This document shows, in pieces, positions 49,818 to 59,005 of a DNA stretch of 64,000 bases. Origin of the DNA: Brevibacterium sp. S22. GTDB taxonomy: Bacteria; Actinomycetota; Actinomycetes; Actinomycetales; Brevibacteriaceae. The position numbers and the translations under genes were made by a program. The first letter of the stretch is position 1. Each line of letters opens with the position of its first letter. The DNA lies in contig NZ_RHFG01000006.1 in the NCBI RefSeq assembly GCF_004745485.1, positions 62,001 to 126,000 on the forward strand, given 5' to 3'. The notes under the pieces are model-generated. The model was not told the origin of the DNA and did no database searches. It saw only the letters and a list, made by a program, of their open reading frames with translations.

Positions 49818-50327
49818 TCACATCCGAAGCCAGGTGTCGGCGGTCTTCTTGACCATGGCTCCCGCGTTCGCAGCGACATCACCCCAGGTGACGAGCTCGC
49901 CGTCGGGGTCAGTGGTGGAGTCGGCGAGGATGATGACGTCGAAGTTGCATACGAGGGCCGCCATCGCCGAGGCGTAGACGGCTCCGGGCGCGCCCACCGA
50001 GGGAGCGCTGTCGTCGGCGGCCGCGGTTGTGGCATCCGCGCCGGCGATGATGACCCGGTCGACGGACAGGTCGTGCAGACCGGCGGCGAGATCGTCGATG
50101 CCCTCGAAAACATCGGGGATCTCGGACCGGAGCACGAGGTCTTCTTCGTCGGGAACGAAGATGCTCAGTTCCTCGTCCGGGGTATCGACGAGCTCGTCCT
50201 TCGTCGAGACGAAGATGAGTACGCCCCCGACAGCGCGGGTGCGGGTGACGATATCGCCCAGGGTTTCCATGGCGTCGTCGCTGGGGTAGCTGGCGTCGTC
50301 GGTGTCTATGAGGAGCAGGGCATCCAT
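49818..50327 (-). CDS. Isochorismatase-fold protein lacking the catalytic triad
   Basis: The 169-residue product has the isochorismatase-like order of elements: ALLLIDTDDASYP at the N-terminus, AVGGVLIFVSTKDELVD, DLSVDRVIIAGADATT and SAMAALVCNFDVIILADSTTD. The usual Asp-Lys-Cys triad is not seen. The first Asp is present, but the Lys and the Cys after the cis-peptide segment are missing. It may be a non-catalytic or divergent member. ATG 50327 starts the conserved part; upstream sequence in frame is unlikely to be coding. No operon partner. Confidence 0.6.
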   Translation of the reverse strand: MDALLLIDTDDASYPSDDAMETLGDIVTRTRAVGGVLIFVSTKDELVDTPDEELSIFVPDEEDLVLRSEIPDVFEGIDDLAAGLHDLSVDRVIIAGADATTAAADDSAPSVGAPGAVYASAMAALVCNFDVIILADSTTDPDGELVTWGDVAANAGAMVKKTADTWLRM

Positions 50328-50595
50328 ACCCCCATCGTGCCACGTCGGGCCTCTGCATTCGAGGCCGGAGGCGACGGCAGAGCCAGCAGGGGCCGAGCAG
50401 GCGGCGGGCCGCGCCAGCCATCCCCCGGCGGTGGGCCCAACCGCATAGGAGCAACATGTCTTGCTATTACGTCCGAACATTTGGGAATACGATATTTGTG
50501 TTCGAAATTCTTTTCGAGCATCTATAGACTTTTGTGGACTATGCAAGTAGACTGGATCTCAACAACAACGATGTTGGTGAACGGAAATCATCCCC
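50328..50595. other. Intergenic region upstream of the HNH nuclease
   Basis: This stretch has no gene. From about 50455 to 50575 it is much richer in A/T than its surroundings and probably contains the nuclease promoter. No clear operator was recognised. Confidence 0.5.
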
Positions 50596-52278
50596 ATGAC
50601 CCTCACTCCCGAACGCAGCTCCGATCATTCCGATCGGAACGTCGACAACTCCCCTCAGACCAGCGGTCACCCCCTGCTGGCCGACGAGGAGTGGGCAGAT
50701 CTCAGCCGCTTCGCTCCCGAGGTCACCTCTGCCATCACCCAGCTGATGAGCCTCAAGGATCAGCTGCGCACCTTCGACCGGCCCATGGGACCGGACCAGG
50801 CCATCATGCTCGCCGACGGGGTCGAGGCGATCACACGCATCAATGATGCTCTGTCGACTCTTGCACTCTCCGTCTGCGAACGCGTCGGCACACCCAGCGA
50901 CTTCGGCGCCAAGTCGACGAAGTCGCTCATCGAGAACCGATTCAACCTCACCGGCGCGGAGGCCAATCGCCGGACCGAGATGGCCAAGAACCTCGGTGGA
51001 CGCGTCGACATGTCCGGACAGGCACTGCCACCTCTCTACCCGATCGTCGCGGATGCGCTCCATGCCGGCACCATCTCAGCCGCTCAGGCATCCGTCATCG
51101 AAGACTGCATGCGGAAGCTTCCCTCCTGGATCAGTCAGGCGATCCGCAATGATGTCGAGTCGCGTCTGGTAAACAACGCACCCAAGGTCCGCCTCAAGGA
51201 CCTACGGGAGATCTTCGGCAAGCTCATGGGATACATCGACCCGGACGGCGAGGAGCCGAAGGACTCGGCTGACCGTGCTGCGTACTGCATGTCCATGCGC
51301 GCCAAGGCCAATGGTGATTGGGAGCTGCGGGGACTGCTCGACCCTGTCACCGGCGGCACCCTCAACGGACTGCTGACCTCTCGGATCCAATCCGCGAATG
51401 AGGGCGACAAGACTGATGCCGGTGAAAACTCCTCTGGCTCAGCGACTGCCGCGACGACCGCCGGGAACCCCACTTGTGGGACAGAGAACTTCGAACCTGA
51501 GGGCACGGCCGCACCGCTTCCGGACGAAGAGCTGTTCGAGATCGTCGACGCGGTGCTCTCCGGCGAGCGGTATGACGCGAAACGCGTTCCGGAGCCGAAC
51601 CTCAGCACAGCTCGCACGGCCGCGGACCTGTCCGCCGTTCCCGGTGTCGGCATCCACACGGACGGCGGACTCGTCGACGTCAGCGCCGAGCAGCCTTCGG
51701 CCCGGGAATGGATCTATGAACGTTTCGCCGGCCTGGTCTCCACGATCGACAAGCAGCGGACGACCGCGGGAGCGCCATACGCTCTCGTCGTCACCGCCAA
51801 GGCCGAGGATCTGGCCAACGGCACGGGACACGGCACCACGGGAGCCGACAATCCCATCCCCATCAAGGAACTCATGACCGACGGCCTCAACGGCTCGGTG
51901 TTCTTCCACCTCATGACGGACAAGGCCAAGACCATGCAGGTGGCTACCGAACAGCGCTTCGCCAACCGGAAGCAGCTGGCAGTCATCACCGCTCGCGATC
52001 GAGGGTGCACCTTCCCAGGCTGTGATGCCCCTCCCGGCTGGTGCGACGCCAACCACGTGTACCCTTGGGCACGCGGCGGCAAGACCGAGGTCAACAATCT
52101 CGCACTGCTCTGCAGCTATCACCACCACCTGCTCGATCGTTCCGATTGGGACACCAAGATGCTTCTCGACGGACGACCTGCCTATATCCCACCCGCGGCA
52201 AAAGACCCCGCGCTCACGCCGATCCTCCACGCCCGCTTCGTCGCGGATGACATCGTCGACTCCCTGTTCGATGAATAG
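50596..52278 (+). CDS. DUF222-HNH endonuclease (13E12-type family)
   Basis: The 560-residue protein has the DUF222 helical region (about residues 35-250), with IENRFNLTGAEANRRTEMAK, DALHAGTISAAQASVIEDCM, and MSMRAKANGDWELRGLLDPV. A variable linker with acidic and Gly/Thr-rich stretches follows. The C-terminal HNH domain is RDRGCTFPGCDAPPGWCDANHV followed by YPWARGGKTEVNNLALLCSYHHHLLD, with the expected Cys zinc ligands and catalytic His. The family is abundant and often multi-copy in Actinobacteria; mobility or restriction-related roles are proposed but not settled. ATG 50596 follows an AT-rich region. A degenerate repeat block starts 85 bases after its stop. Confidence 0.88.
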   Translation: MTLTPERSSDHSDRNVDNSPQTSGHPLLADEEWADLSRFAPEVTSAITQLMSLKDQLRTFDRPMGPDQAIMLADGVEAITRINDALSTLALSVCERVGTPSDFGAKSTKSLIENRFNLTGAEANRRTEMAKNLGGRVDMSGQALPPLYPIVADALHAGTISAAQASVIEDCMRKLPSWISQAIRNDVESRLVNNAPKVRLKDLREIFGKLMGYIDPDGEEPKDSADRAAYCMSMRAKANGDWELRGLLDPVTGGTLNGLLTSRIQSANEGDKTDAGENSSGSATAATTAGNPTCGTENFEPEGTAAPLPDEELFEIVDAVLSGERYDAKRVPEPNLSTARTAADLSAVPGVGIHTDGGLVDVSAEQPSAREWIYERFAGLVSTIDKQRTTAGAPYALVVTAKAEDLANGTGHGTTGADNPIPIKELMTDGLNGSVFFHLMTDKAKTMQVATEQRFANRKQLAVITARDRGCTFPGCDAPPGWCDANHVYPWARGGKTEVNNLALLCSYHHHLLDRSDWDTKMLLDGRPAYIPPAAKDPALTPILHARFVADDIVDSLFDE

Positions 52279-52362
52279 CTCCTCCCGCTCTCAGGGGACA
52301 ACTGTGCCTACTTTCCGGGCAGAGACGAGCAGTGCCGCTTTTCAGCATGAACTCATCCGGCC

Positions 52363-52505
52363 GCCGTCCGGGATCGGTCTCGTCCAGCCACTCGGAATCG
52401 GTCGTGTTCAGCCGACGTCCGGGATCGGTCGTATACAGCCAGCCATCCGGTCTTTGCTGTGTTCAGCCAGCCGTCCTGGAACGGTCGTATTCAGCCAGCC
52501 GTCCG
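52363..52505. repeat. Degenerate ~27-bp direct repeats between the HNH nuclease and nagA
   Basis: About five imperfect units share the core GATCGGTCGTNTTCAGCCAG with period 25-29 bases. They begin just after the HNH gene, and the last unit forms the final codons and stop of nagA (52491). Units drift in sequence, so the array is old or recombining. It is not a CRISPR array because no unique spacers are present. Confidence 0.7.
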
Positions 52506-53681
52506 CGAGCCTCGGATACTCATATCGTCGTCGAGCAGCAGGAGGTCAGCAGGCATGCCGACCTCCAGCAGGCTGTTCGCATCACTACCGCCGACTGCCT
52601 GCAATGGAACGAGGCCCGCGGCCTGCACAGCATCAAACGGGCTGAGCCCCACCTCGGCGACGGCCCGCTTCACAGCCTCGTCCATCGTCAACGTCGACCC
52701 GGCGATGGCACCGGGAGAGCCGTCCGAGGTGACCAGGCGAGCCACCGAATCCTTGACCTCGACCGGGAGCGCACCGAGATGATAGTTTCCGTCGTGCAAA
52801 CCGGTTGCCGCCATGGCATCAGTGATGAGCGCGAGGCGTCCGGGCACGAGGTCGTGCAGCATGCGTGCGACCGGGGCGACGACGTGGACGCCGTCATTGA
52901 TGAGTTCGACGGTGACATGCGCAGCCTCGGCAGCGGCGAGAACCGGTCCCGGAGTACGGTGGTGGATGCCGGGCATCGCATTGAACGCGTGGGTGAGGAT
53001 GCTCGCCCCGGCGTCGAAAGCCGCCGCGGTCAGCTCGAAGTCGGCGGCGGTGTGGCCGACTGCCACACGCACCCCGGCCGCAGTCAACCGAGCGATCGCG
53101 TCGAGGGCTCCGGGCAGTTCGGGAGCGATGGTGATCTGCGCGAGCGTTCCATCAGCCGCCTCCAGAATCGCCTCCACCGCCTCGGGAGTCGGCGACGTGA
53201 GAACCTCAGGCGCATGCGCACCCTTGAAGTCCGGGGACAGGAACGGACCTTCGGCATGCAAACCCATGACCATGGCCCGATCCCGGACGAGTCCGGCCCC
53301 GACACGCAGGGACCGGCACAGCCCGTCGATCGTGTCCGAGACGTACGACAGAGCGAGCCGGCCGGTTCCGTGAGCGCGATGCACCCCGAGGATCGCATCG
53401 ATCTCCTCGGCTCCGCCCTCGGCACTCGCGCCGCCCGCACCATGACAGTGGATGTCGACGAACGCGGCAGCCACGAATCCGCCGGCCGCGTCGATGACGT
53501 CGCCCCTCGCCGAGTCGGCCCTGTCCTTCCAGCCGTCTCCGCGGCCTCGTGCGATGACCGTTCCTCCGGTGATCGCAATCCACGTGTCGGCAGTCTCCTC
53601 GGAGAAGTTCGCCCGGTCACCGTCGAGGATGCACGCATTGTGGATGACCGCCTCGGCGGGGATCTGTGCGGTCTGTGTCAT
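52491..53681 (-). CDS. nagA: N-acetylglucosamine-6-phosphate deacetylase
   Basis: The 396-residue amidohydrolase-fold enzyme has AAFVDIHCHGAGG (metal-type His), GLHAEGPFLSPDFKGAHA, VGHTAADF, LTHAFNAMPGIHHRTPGP, ELINDGVHV and the catalytic Asp in ALITDAMAATG. It releases acetate from GlcNAc-6-P for glucosamine-6-P entry. ATG 53681 has GGAAAG six bases upstream; the open frame to 54155 is a shadow of the upstream peptidase. It lies 28 bases after the S9 peptidase stop. Its last codons fall within the degenerate repeat block. Confidence 0.9.
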   Translation of the reverse strand: MTQTAQIPAEAVIHNACILDGDRANFSEETADTWIAITGGTVIARGRGDGWKDRADSARGDVIDAAGGFVAAAFVDIHCHGAGGASAEGGAEEIDAILGVHRAHGTGRLALSYVSDTIDGLCRSLRVGAGLVRDRAMVMGLHAEGPFLSPDFKGAHAPEVLTSPTPEAVEAILEAADGTLAQITIAPELPGALDAIARLTAAGVRVAVGHTAADFELTAAAFDAGASILTHAFNAMPGIHHRTPGPVLAAAEAAHVTVELINDGVHVVAPVARMLHDLVPGRLALITDAMAATGLHDGNYHLGALPVEVKDSVARLVTSDGSPGAIAGSTLTMDEAVKRAVAEVGLSPFDAVQAAGLVPLQAVGGSDANSLLEVGMPADLLLLDDDMSIRGSRTAG

Positions 53682-53709
53682 CGGGGTCTTTCCATCGTTC
53701 AGCCCTCGC

Positions 53710-55725
53710 TCACCCGAGGGTGCGGACTCGGTTCGCGTCGATGCCGAGCACATGTGTGTCGAGGAACGCGAGCACGGTGCGATACCAGACTTCGGCATTG
53801 CCGCGCCCGAGGATCCAATGCCCCTCGTCCGGGTAATAGAGGAATCGATGCTGCGTATCACCGTCGGCATCGAGCGGAGTCTTCGCCTGAGTGAGCAGGT
53901 CCAGCCACAGCTCCTGCCCCTGCCCGATCGGCACCCGGTAGTCTTTGTCGCCGTGGATGACGAGCATCGGCACCTCGATGTCGCCGGCGAAGAGGTGCGG
54001 CGAATACTGCGCCGACTGCTCCCGCATCGCTGCATCCCAAGACGAATTGTCCGTCGTCCGCCCCATCGACGTGGTGTTCCACAGTGAGGCATGGGTGACG
54101 ATGCATCTGAATTCGCTGCCGGTGTGTCCGGCCACCCAGTTGGCCATGTACCCACCGTAGGACCCGCCGGCCAGGGCGATGCGTTCGGCGTCGATGTCTT
54201 CCCGCGCCCCTGCCGCCTCGGTCAGCGTCATGATGTCGGTGAAGGGAGTGCCGCCGAGCTGCTGCTGACCGCGGTCGATCATCGCCTGACCATATCCGGT
54301 GGAGATCGCCGGATCCGGCAGCAGAACCGCATAGCCGGCAGCCGCGAAGGGCCCCGGATTCCACCTGAAGGTCCACGCATTCCACGATCCCCACGGTCCG
54401 CCATGGGCGAAGACGACGAGGGGATGCGGCCCTTCTCCTTCCGGCAGGACCAGCCACGCACGGATCGGCGTGCCGTCCTCGGCACGGACCTCCACCTCGG
54501 TGAGGGTGCCTTCTTCGTCGAGCACCGTCGCTGGGTTCGCGAGCTCGCTGATCACCCCGGTGTCGAGGTCGACGGAGATCGGCAGTGGTGCGACATCGAT
54601 CGCCGAGGCGGTCGCCACGACCGTGTCTTCGCGCAGAGCCAGCCCCGAGAACGAATACTTCTGATCAACTCCCCCGACGAGCCGCCGCGGCTGGGCATCA
54701 TTGATATCGCCGATGAAGATGCTGCCGCGTCCGTGGTCATCGGCGGTGGCCACGATCGTCGAATCGTCCACCCAGATCGGGGAGAACCAGAAGTCAGCGT
54801 CCGGCCACACAGGCTCGACCTCGGCGGTCTCGAGGTCGAGGACCATGAGCTGCATGGCGAGATTCGACTGTGGAGTCCACGACTGTTCGCGGGTGACCAG
54901 GGCTTTCGTTCCGTCGGGGCTGATGGCATCGATGCTGAAGTCGTGATCGGCGGCCGGTTTCGTCAGTCGGCGCAGTTCGGGTTCCCCGTCGAGGTCCACA
55001 CGCCAGATCTCACTGGCTTCGAGCTGACCGGGGATCGGCTTCTCGAGCTGGACGAGGACGAAGCGGGCCTCATCGTCGACGGCCCAATCGACGAGTCGCC
55101 CCGAGGGCAGAGACAGGTAGCGGAAGTCCAGGCCCGCCGGGACACTGAGCTCGTCACTGACTTCGGGAAAGTCGGTGGCCGACTCATCGAGGGTGGCCAC
55201 GGCCAGGGTCTGTCGGCCCGGCCCCAGATCGTGGTCCCAGCGGCGCACCGGAAACCCGGTGTGGAGGATTCCGCTGACCTTCGCGTCACTGCGTTCGGTG
55301 CTGAATTCCTGATGGTCGTTCTCGTCCGCGGCCCACGTGTGGACAGGGAATTCGACGATGATGGTCTCGCCCTTGATCTCGATGCGGGAGAAACCGCCGT
55401 CGTGATCGGCGAGTTTGCGGGCTTCTCCGTTGTCCGGCAGCGCCCACAGGCTCGGGCTCTCGGCTTCTTTTCCGTCCTCGCCCTTGCGTTTGGAGGCGAA
55501 GACGACCGTGCCGTTCTCACTCAGCGCGGCCGGCCCCACGGACTGGTCACCGCGAGTGATGCGTCGCGGCGTCTCTCCGCTGATATCGGCGAGGTGGCTG
55601 AGGGAGGAAGTGCCCTCGGAGTTGAGGAACGAGTACTGGGCGATGACGCGGCCACTCTGATTCGTCAGGAGTCCTTGCAGGCGGCGGGCGTCGAGGAGTC
55701 GGGTCACTGCGTCCTGGGTCGTCAT
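53710..55725 (-). CDS. S9-family prolyl oligopeptidase-type peptidase
   Basis: The 671-residue protein has an N-terminal beta-propeller (about residues 1-400) and a C-terminal alpha/beta hydrolase domain. The catalytic Ser522 is in AGGSYGGYMANW, Asp595 in HGDKDYRVP and His636 in DEGHWI; VFAHGGPWGSWNAW forms the oxyanion region. It resembles acylaminoacyl-peptidase-like S9C enzymes and should cut short peptides or remove acylated residues in the cytoplasm. There is no signal peptide. ATG 55725 is preceded by GGATGGGAAG. NagA follows 28 bases downstream, probably as a two-gene transcript. Confidence 0.88.
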   Translation of the reverse strand: MTTQDAVTRLLDARRLQGLLTNQSGRVIAQYSFLNSEGTSSLSHLADISGETPRRITRGDQSVGPAALSENGTVVFASKRKGEDGKEAESPSLWALPDNGEARKLADHDGGFSRIEIKGETIIVEFPVHTWAADENDHQEFSTERSDAKVSGILHTGFPVRRWDHDLGPGRQTLAVATLDESATDFPEVSDELSVPAGLDFRYLSLPSGRLVDWAVDDEARFVLVQLEKPIPGQLEASEIWRVDLDGEPELRRLTKPAADHDFSIDAISPDGTKALVTREQSWTPQSNLAMQLMVLDLETAEVEPVWPDADFWFSPIWVDDSTIVATADDHGRGSIFIGDINDAQPRRLVGGVDQKYSFSGLALREDTVVATASAIDVAPLPISVDLDTGVISELANPATVLDEEGTLTEVEVRAEDGTPIRAWLVLPEGEGPHPLVVFAHGGPWGSWNAWTFRWNPGPFAAAGYAVLLPDPAISTGYGQAMIDRGQQQLGGTPFTDIMTLTEAAGAREDIDAERIALAGGSYGGYMANWVAGHTGSEFRCIVTHASLWNTTSMGRTTDNSSWDAAMREQSAQYSPHLFAGDIEVPMLVIHGDKDYRVPIGQGQELWLDLLTQAKTPLDADGDTQHRFLYYPDEGHWILGRGNAEVWYRTVLAFLDTHVLGIDANRVRTLG

Positions 55726-55841
55726 CTTCCCATCCTAGATCCCAAAGGAGATTCCGGGGCGTTTCCCGGAGGGATTGCAATGGGGCTTGAGGTCCGGGGC
55801 AAAACCCCGAACGGTCCAAGATCGCCGAGGTAAGCGGCCGA

Positions 55842-55883
55842 GGCCTGCCCACGAGTGGCCGGGGCCTGCCCACGGGTGGCCGG
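55842..55883. repeat. Two 21-bp tandem repeats between the S9 peptidase and lipoprotein genes
   Basis: Units at 55842-55862 and 55863-55883 differ at one position. They lie in a 207-base gap with small hairpins TCCGGG/CCCGGA (55753-55770) and CGGGG/CCCCG (55795-55809). This may mark the end of the Mrp-TCS operon. Confidence 0.6.
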
Positions 55884-55932
55884 CCGGATCCCGAGTGCCC
55901 GATGTCCGCATCGCTCGAAGTTCCCCGGGAGA

Positions 55933-56622
55933 TCACCCGAAGCTCGGTGACGGAACCTTCTCACCATCGATCGTCACCGTCGGCAGCATCTTCTTATAGT
56001 CTTCCGCCGATTCGGTGTTGTCCTTGAGCGTGCGCATCTCGATGGAGAGATTCACCAGGCGCCCGTTGATCTTGTATCCCGTCTGCACCCCGAAGGCATA
56101 AGTGGGTTCGCTGTCGAGAGCGAGGATCTCGGTGGGACCGAGTTCAGCCTGATAGCTCCAGAACTCTCCCGCAGCCAGTGATCCCGTCTGCTCGGCCAGC
56201 ACCTGTGAGTCCTGCTTGGAGAAGTTGAAGCGCCGTTTCTTATCGACGACTTCCTGAGCGCTGTCACCATATTCGTCGGTGCAGTTGACGAGGATGACGT
56301 CCGAACGGGTGCTGCCATCACCACGGCTGAAGAAGTGGAACTGTTCGGTGCTCCCGGAACTCTCCGTCCACTCGTCGCCGAGCGCGAAGCTGAGGTCGAC
56401 CGGACAGCTGTCGCCGAACGACACCGACGTCCTCGACATTCCTTCGGGGACTCCGGCCTCGGTGGGTTTGCCCGTGGGCTCCGGTCCGGCGGTCTCCTGC
56501 ACACCGACCCGGACGGGGCCGGCGGACTTGTCCTCGGTGCGGATCTGGAAGACCGAACATCCGCTGAGGAGGATGGTCAGTGCGAGCGCGCCGGCAGCCG
56601 TACGCGCGGTCACTGGTCTCAC
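55933..56622 (-). CDS. Lipoprotein of unknown function coupled to the histidine kinase
   Basis: The 229-residue product has a signal peptide with lipobox LSGC (Cys22). An unordered, Pro/Gly-rich stretch follows. A mature domain contains PVDLSFALGDEWTESSGSTEQFHFFSRGD (in parts) and LGPTEILALDSEPTYAFGVQTGYKINGRLVNLSIEM. No family is recognised. GTG 56622 overlaps the kinase stop by 4 bases (GTGA), so translation is coupled. A lipoprotein co-made with a two-component system may sense or modulate it on the outer face of the membrane. Confidence 0.75.
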   Translation of the reverse strand: MRPVTARTAAGALALTILLSGCSVFQIRTEDKSAGPVRVGVQETAGPEPTGKPTEAGVPEGMSRTSVSFGDSCPVDLSFALGDEWTESSGSTEQFHFFSRGDGSTRSDVILVNCTDEYGDSAQEVVDKKRRFNFSKQDSQVLAEQTGSLAAGEFWSYQAELGPTEILALDSEPTYAFGVQTGYKINGRLVNLSIEMRTLKDNTESAEDYKKMLPTVTIDGEKVPSPSFG

Positions 56623-58256
56623 TGCTGGTCATCCTGCCGGCGACGGTACGAGTACCCCGCTTCCGGGCCGTTCTGGTTCGGCTGAGCCTGACCGTTCCCG
56701 TTCTGGGGCGGCTGAGCCGGACCATTCCCGTTCTGGGGCGGCTGAGCCTGACCGTTCCCGTTCCTGGGCGGCTGCGCACCGGGATTCGGCTGACTGCCGA
56801 TCGGGGGCTGCCCGGTGAACTGGGGACCGCTGGAGGGCTGACTGCCCACGGGCGGCGCTCCGAAGTTCGGCTGGCCCGAGTGCGGCTGGCTTCCCACTGG
56901 CGGCTGGCTTCCGACTGACGGCTGCGGCCCAGAATTCTGGGGGCCTGAGTTCCGAGGTGGAGATTTCGGTTGGCTGCCCACAGGCGGCTGCCCGAAGTTC
57001 GGCCGGACCGAGTTCGGCTGGCTTCCTGCAGGTGCCTGGCTGCCCATCGGCGGCTGACCGTATCCCGGGTTCTGTCCGCCGACGCTCGGTGCCCGCGGCG
57101 GCGGTTTGAACTGCGAATGCTGGCCGGAATCCGGCGGGAACCCACCGGAGACGGATTCGCCCGTCCGCCGATTGACCAGGTTGCCGTCGACCCGCTCGAG
57201 GCGACGCTTCGACGTCCGTCGCGGGGTGCCGAGGATCCGCCCCTGCAGTTCGGCCTCATTCGGCTGACGCGGCGGCAGGAATCCGGGCGCCTGCCGCGAA
57301 TCCGCCTGCTGCACCGGCTGGACCGCATGCGAACCGGCGGCGACCCGATCCATATGATCTGACATCTGCGGAACGGTCACGGGTGCGGCATCGGCGAGGA
57401 CTGGAAGGACCATACGCACCGAGGTGCCCACACCCTCCTGGCTGAAGAGCTGCACTGATCCGCCGTGCCGGGTGACGATGGCACGCACGAGCGACAGCCC
57501 CATTCCGGAACCGGCGACCGCACGCACACGAGAGCCGCGAGAGAGCTCGTCCCACACGGCTTCCTGTTCGGTCAGCGGTATTCCGCTGCCCGTATCGGCG
57601 ACCTCGACGACGACCCAGCGGTGTCCGTCGATGATCTGCTCATTGGCGCGCAGTTCGACGACCTCGGCCTGAGACGAGTATTTGAGGGCATTGCCCAGCA
57701 GATTGAGGATCGCGGTGAGCAGCAGATCCTCTTCACCGGCGACATCGGGCAGTCGCCACGGAGCGCGAGCCACAGTGGCCACGATCATCCGATCCTCGGC
57801 ACCCGGCGCAGTCGAGGCATCCTCGACTGCCTGGTGGATGAGCGCATCGAGGTCGACGCGTGCGTATTCGATGATGCGGGTCTCGACATCGGCCAGCTTG
57901 CGCAGATCAGCCAGCAGACGGGCGACCCGGCGTGAGGACACGTCGACCTGTTTGGCAGCTGGCTCCACCTCGCTCAGGGTGCCGCCGTCACGAACGACCT
58001 CGCGGATGCTCGCCGCCGAAGTGCGCAGCGCAGTCAGCGGGTTCTTCAGCTCATGGTCGAGTCGGATGAGCATCCGATTGCGCTTCGTCATCGAGTCCTC
58101 GGCCGCGTCCGTCTCGATCGTTTCCCGCAGCGCGGCCTCGCGCCTCTTCAGGTATCGCCAGGCGAACCAGGCGCCGACGGCCAGACCGCCGAGCACGATG
58201 ACCAGCAGCAGGAGAAACAGCCAGATCTGGATCTCGAAGACAAGGAAGTTCGTCAT
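56619..58256 (-). CDS. Sensor histidine kinase with long Pro/Gln-rich C-terminal tail
   Basis: The 545-residue kinase has one N-terminal helix (about residues 10-34) and no extracytoplasmic sensor domain. The dimerisation/phospho-acceptor segment has His68 in IRLDHELKNPLTALR. The ATPase motifs are N (ILNLLGNALKYSS), G1 (DTGSGIP) and G2 (GSGMGLSLVRAI). From about residue 290 the last ~250 residues are low-complexity Pro, Gln, Gly, Ser and Asn, with repeated VGSQP/PPVGSQ and PPQNGNG units. That tail is unusual for kinases. ATG 58256 overlaps the regulator stop by 4 bases, and its own stop overlaps the lipoprotein start. It is the kinase partner of the upstream regulator. Confidence 0.9.
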   Translation of the reverse strand: MTNFLVFEIQIWLFLLLLVIVLGGLAVGAWFAWRYLKRREAALRETIETDAAEDSMTKRNRMLIRLDHELKNPLTALRTSAASIREVVRDGGTLSEVEPAAKQVDVSSRRVARLLADLRKLADVETRIIEYARVDLDALIHQAVEDASTAPGAEDRMIVATVARAPWRLPDVAGEEDLLLTAILNLLGNALKYSSQAEVVELRANEQIIDGHRWVVVEVADTGSGIPLTEQEAVWDELSRGSRVRAVAGSGMGLSLVRAIVTRHGGSVQLFSQEGVGTSVRMVLPVLADAAPVTVPQMSDHMDRVAAGSHAVQPVQQADSRQAPGFLPPRQPNEAELQGRILGTPRRTSKRRLERVDGNLVNRRTGESVSGGFPPDSGQHSQFKPPPRAPSVGGQNPGYGQPPMGSQAPAGSQPNSVRPNFGQPPVGSQPKSPPRNSGPQNSGPQPSVGSQPPVGSQPHSGQPNFGAPPVGSQPSSGPQFTGQPPIGSQPNPGAQPPRNGNGQAQPPQNGNGPAQPPQNGNGQAQPNQNGPEAGYSYRRRQDDQQ

Positions 58257-59005
58257 AGACGGCTCAGCCCGTCCTCGCCGCGGACCTCACCGACGAAGCG
58301 GTATCCGCGCCCCTGCACGGTCGCGATCCACCGCGGTTCGGCTGCGTCTTCGCCGAGCACGCGACGCAGTTCGGCCACGCGGGAGTCGACGGCGCGGGTT
58401 CCCACGGCCTCCTCGAATCCCCACAGCACCTCGAGCAGACGGGAGCGTTCGATGAGCTCCTCCTTGTGCACCATGAGGTACTCGAGCAGGGTGAAGCCCT
58501 TCGGGGTGATGACGAGCTCCCGCTGCCCCAACCAGGCGCGGCGTCCGACACGGTCGACGCGCAGGCCGAAGCTGGACACCAGCACCGGAGCCGTGGCCAG
58601 GGGCGGCCCGTCATTGCGGGTGCGGCGCAGCACGGCCCGGATGCGAGCGACGAGCTCGTGCGGGTCGAAGGGCTTATTGAGATAGTCGTCGGCGCCCTCT
58701 TCGAGGGCCATCGCCCGCTCGACCCCTTCGCCGACCTGGGTCAGCAGCAGCACCGGGACCCAGTTCTCCTCCTGCCGCAGTCGGCGCAGGACCTGCCGTC
58801 CGTCTGCTCCGGGCATGAGGACGTCGAGGACGCACACGTCGGGCCTGTGACGGTGGATCTCATCGAGGGCGAGCAGTCCGTCACTGGCGGGCAGCACCCG
58901 GAATCCGGAGCGTTCGAGGAACGGCACGACCGCTCCGAGCACGTCCGGCTCATCATCGGCGACTAAGACGAGGGGCTGGGGCTCAGTGTGATTGTCAGCC
59001 GTCAT
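58253..59005 (-). CDS. OmpR-family response regulator in the Mrp operon
   Basis: The 250-residue regulator has a receiver domain with acidic cluster DDEPD, phospho-acceptor Asp61 (VCVLDVLMPG) and Lys in YLNKPFDPHELVARI. A winged-helix DNA-binding domain follows, including LLEYLMVHKEELIERSRLLE and DSRVAELRRVLGE. It is presumably phosphorylated by the coupled kinase. ATG 59005 overlaps the mnhG stop by 11 bases with only a distant AGAGGA, suggesting translation coupled to the antiporter genes. Targets are unknown; pH or sodium stress genes are a reasonable guess. Confidence 0.9.
   Translation of the reverse strand: MTADNHTEPQPLVLVADDEPDVLGAVVPFLERSGFRVLPASDGLLALDEIHRHRPDVCVLDVLMPGADGRQVLRRLRQEENWVPVLLLTQVGEGVERAMALEEGADDYLNKPFDPHELVARIRAVLRRTRNDGPPLATAPVLVSSFGLRVDRVGRRAWLGQRELVITPKGFTLLEYLMVHKEELIERSRLLEVLWGFEEAVGTRAVDSRVAELRRVLGEDAAEPRWIATVQGRGYRFVGEVRGEDGLSRL

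Noticed and set aside
50455..50560. SOS (LexA) box in the HNH nuclease promoter
   Set aside because: TTCGAA- and GAACAT-like fragments occur, but none forms a full CGAAC-N4-GTTCG site.
53682..54155. N-terminal extension of nagA to 54155
   Set aside because: It is Arg/Ser-rich shadow sequence of the S9 peptidase C-terminus; NagA homology begins at 53681.
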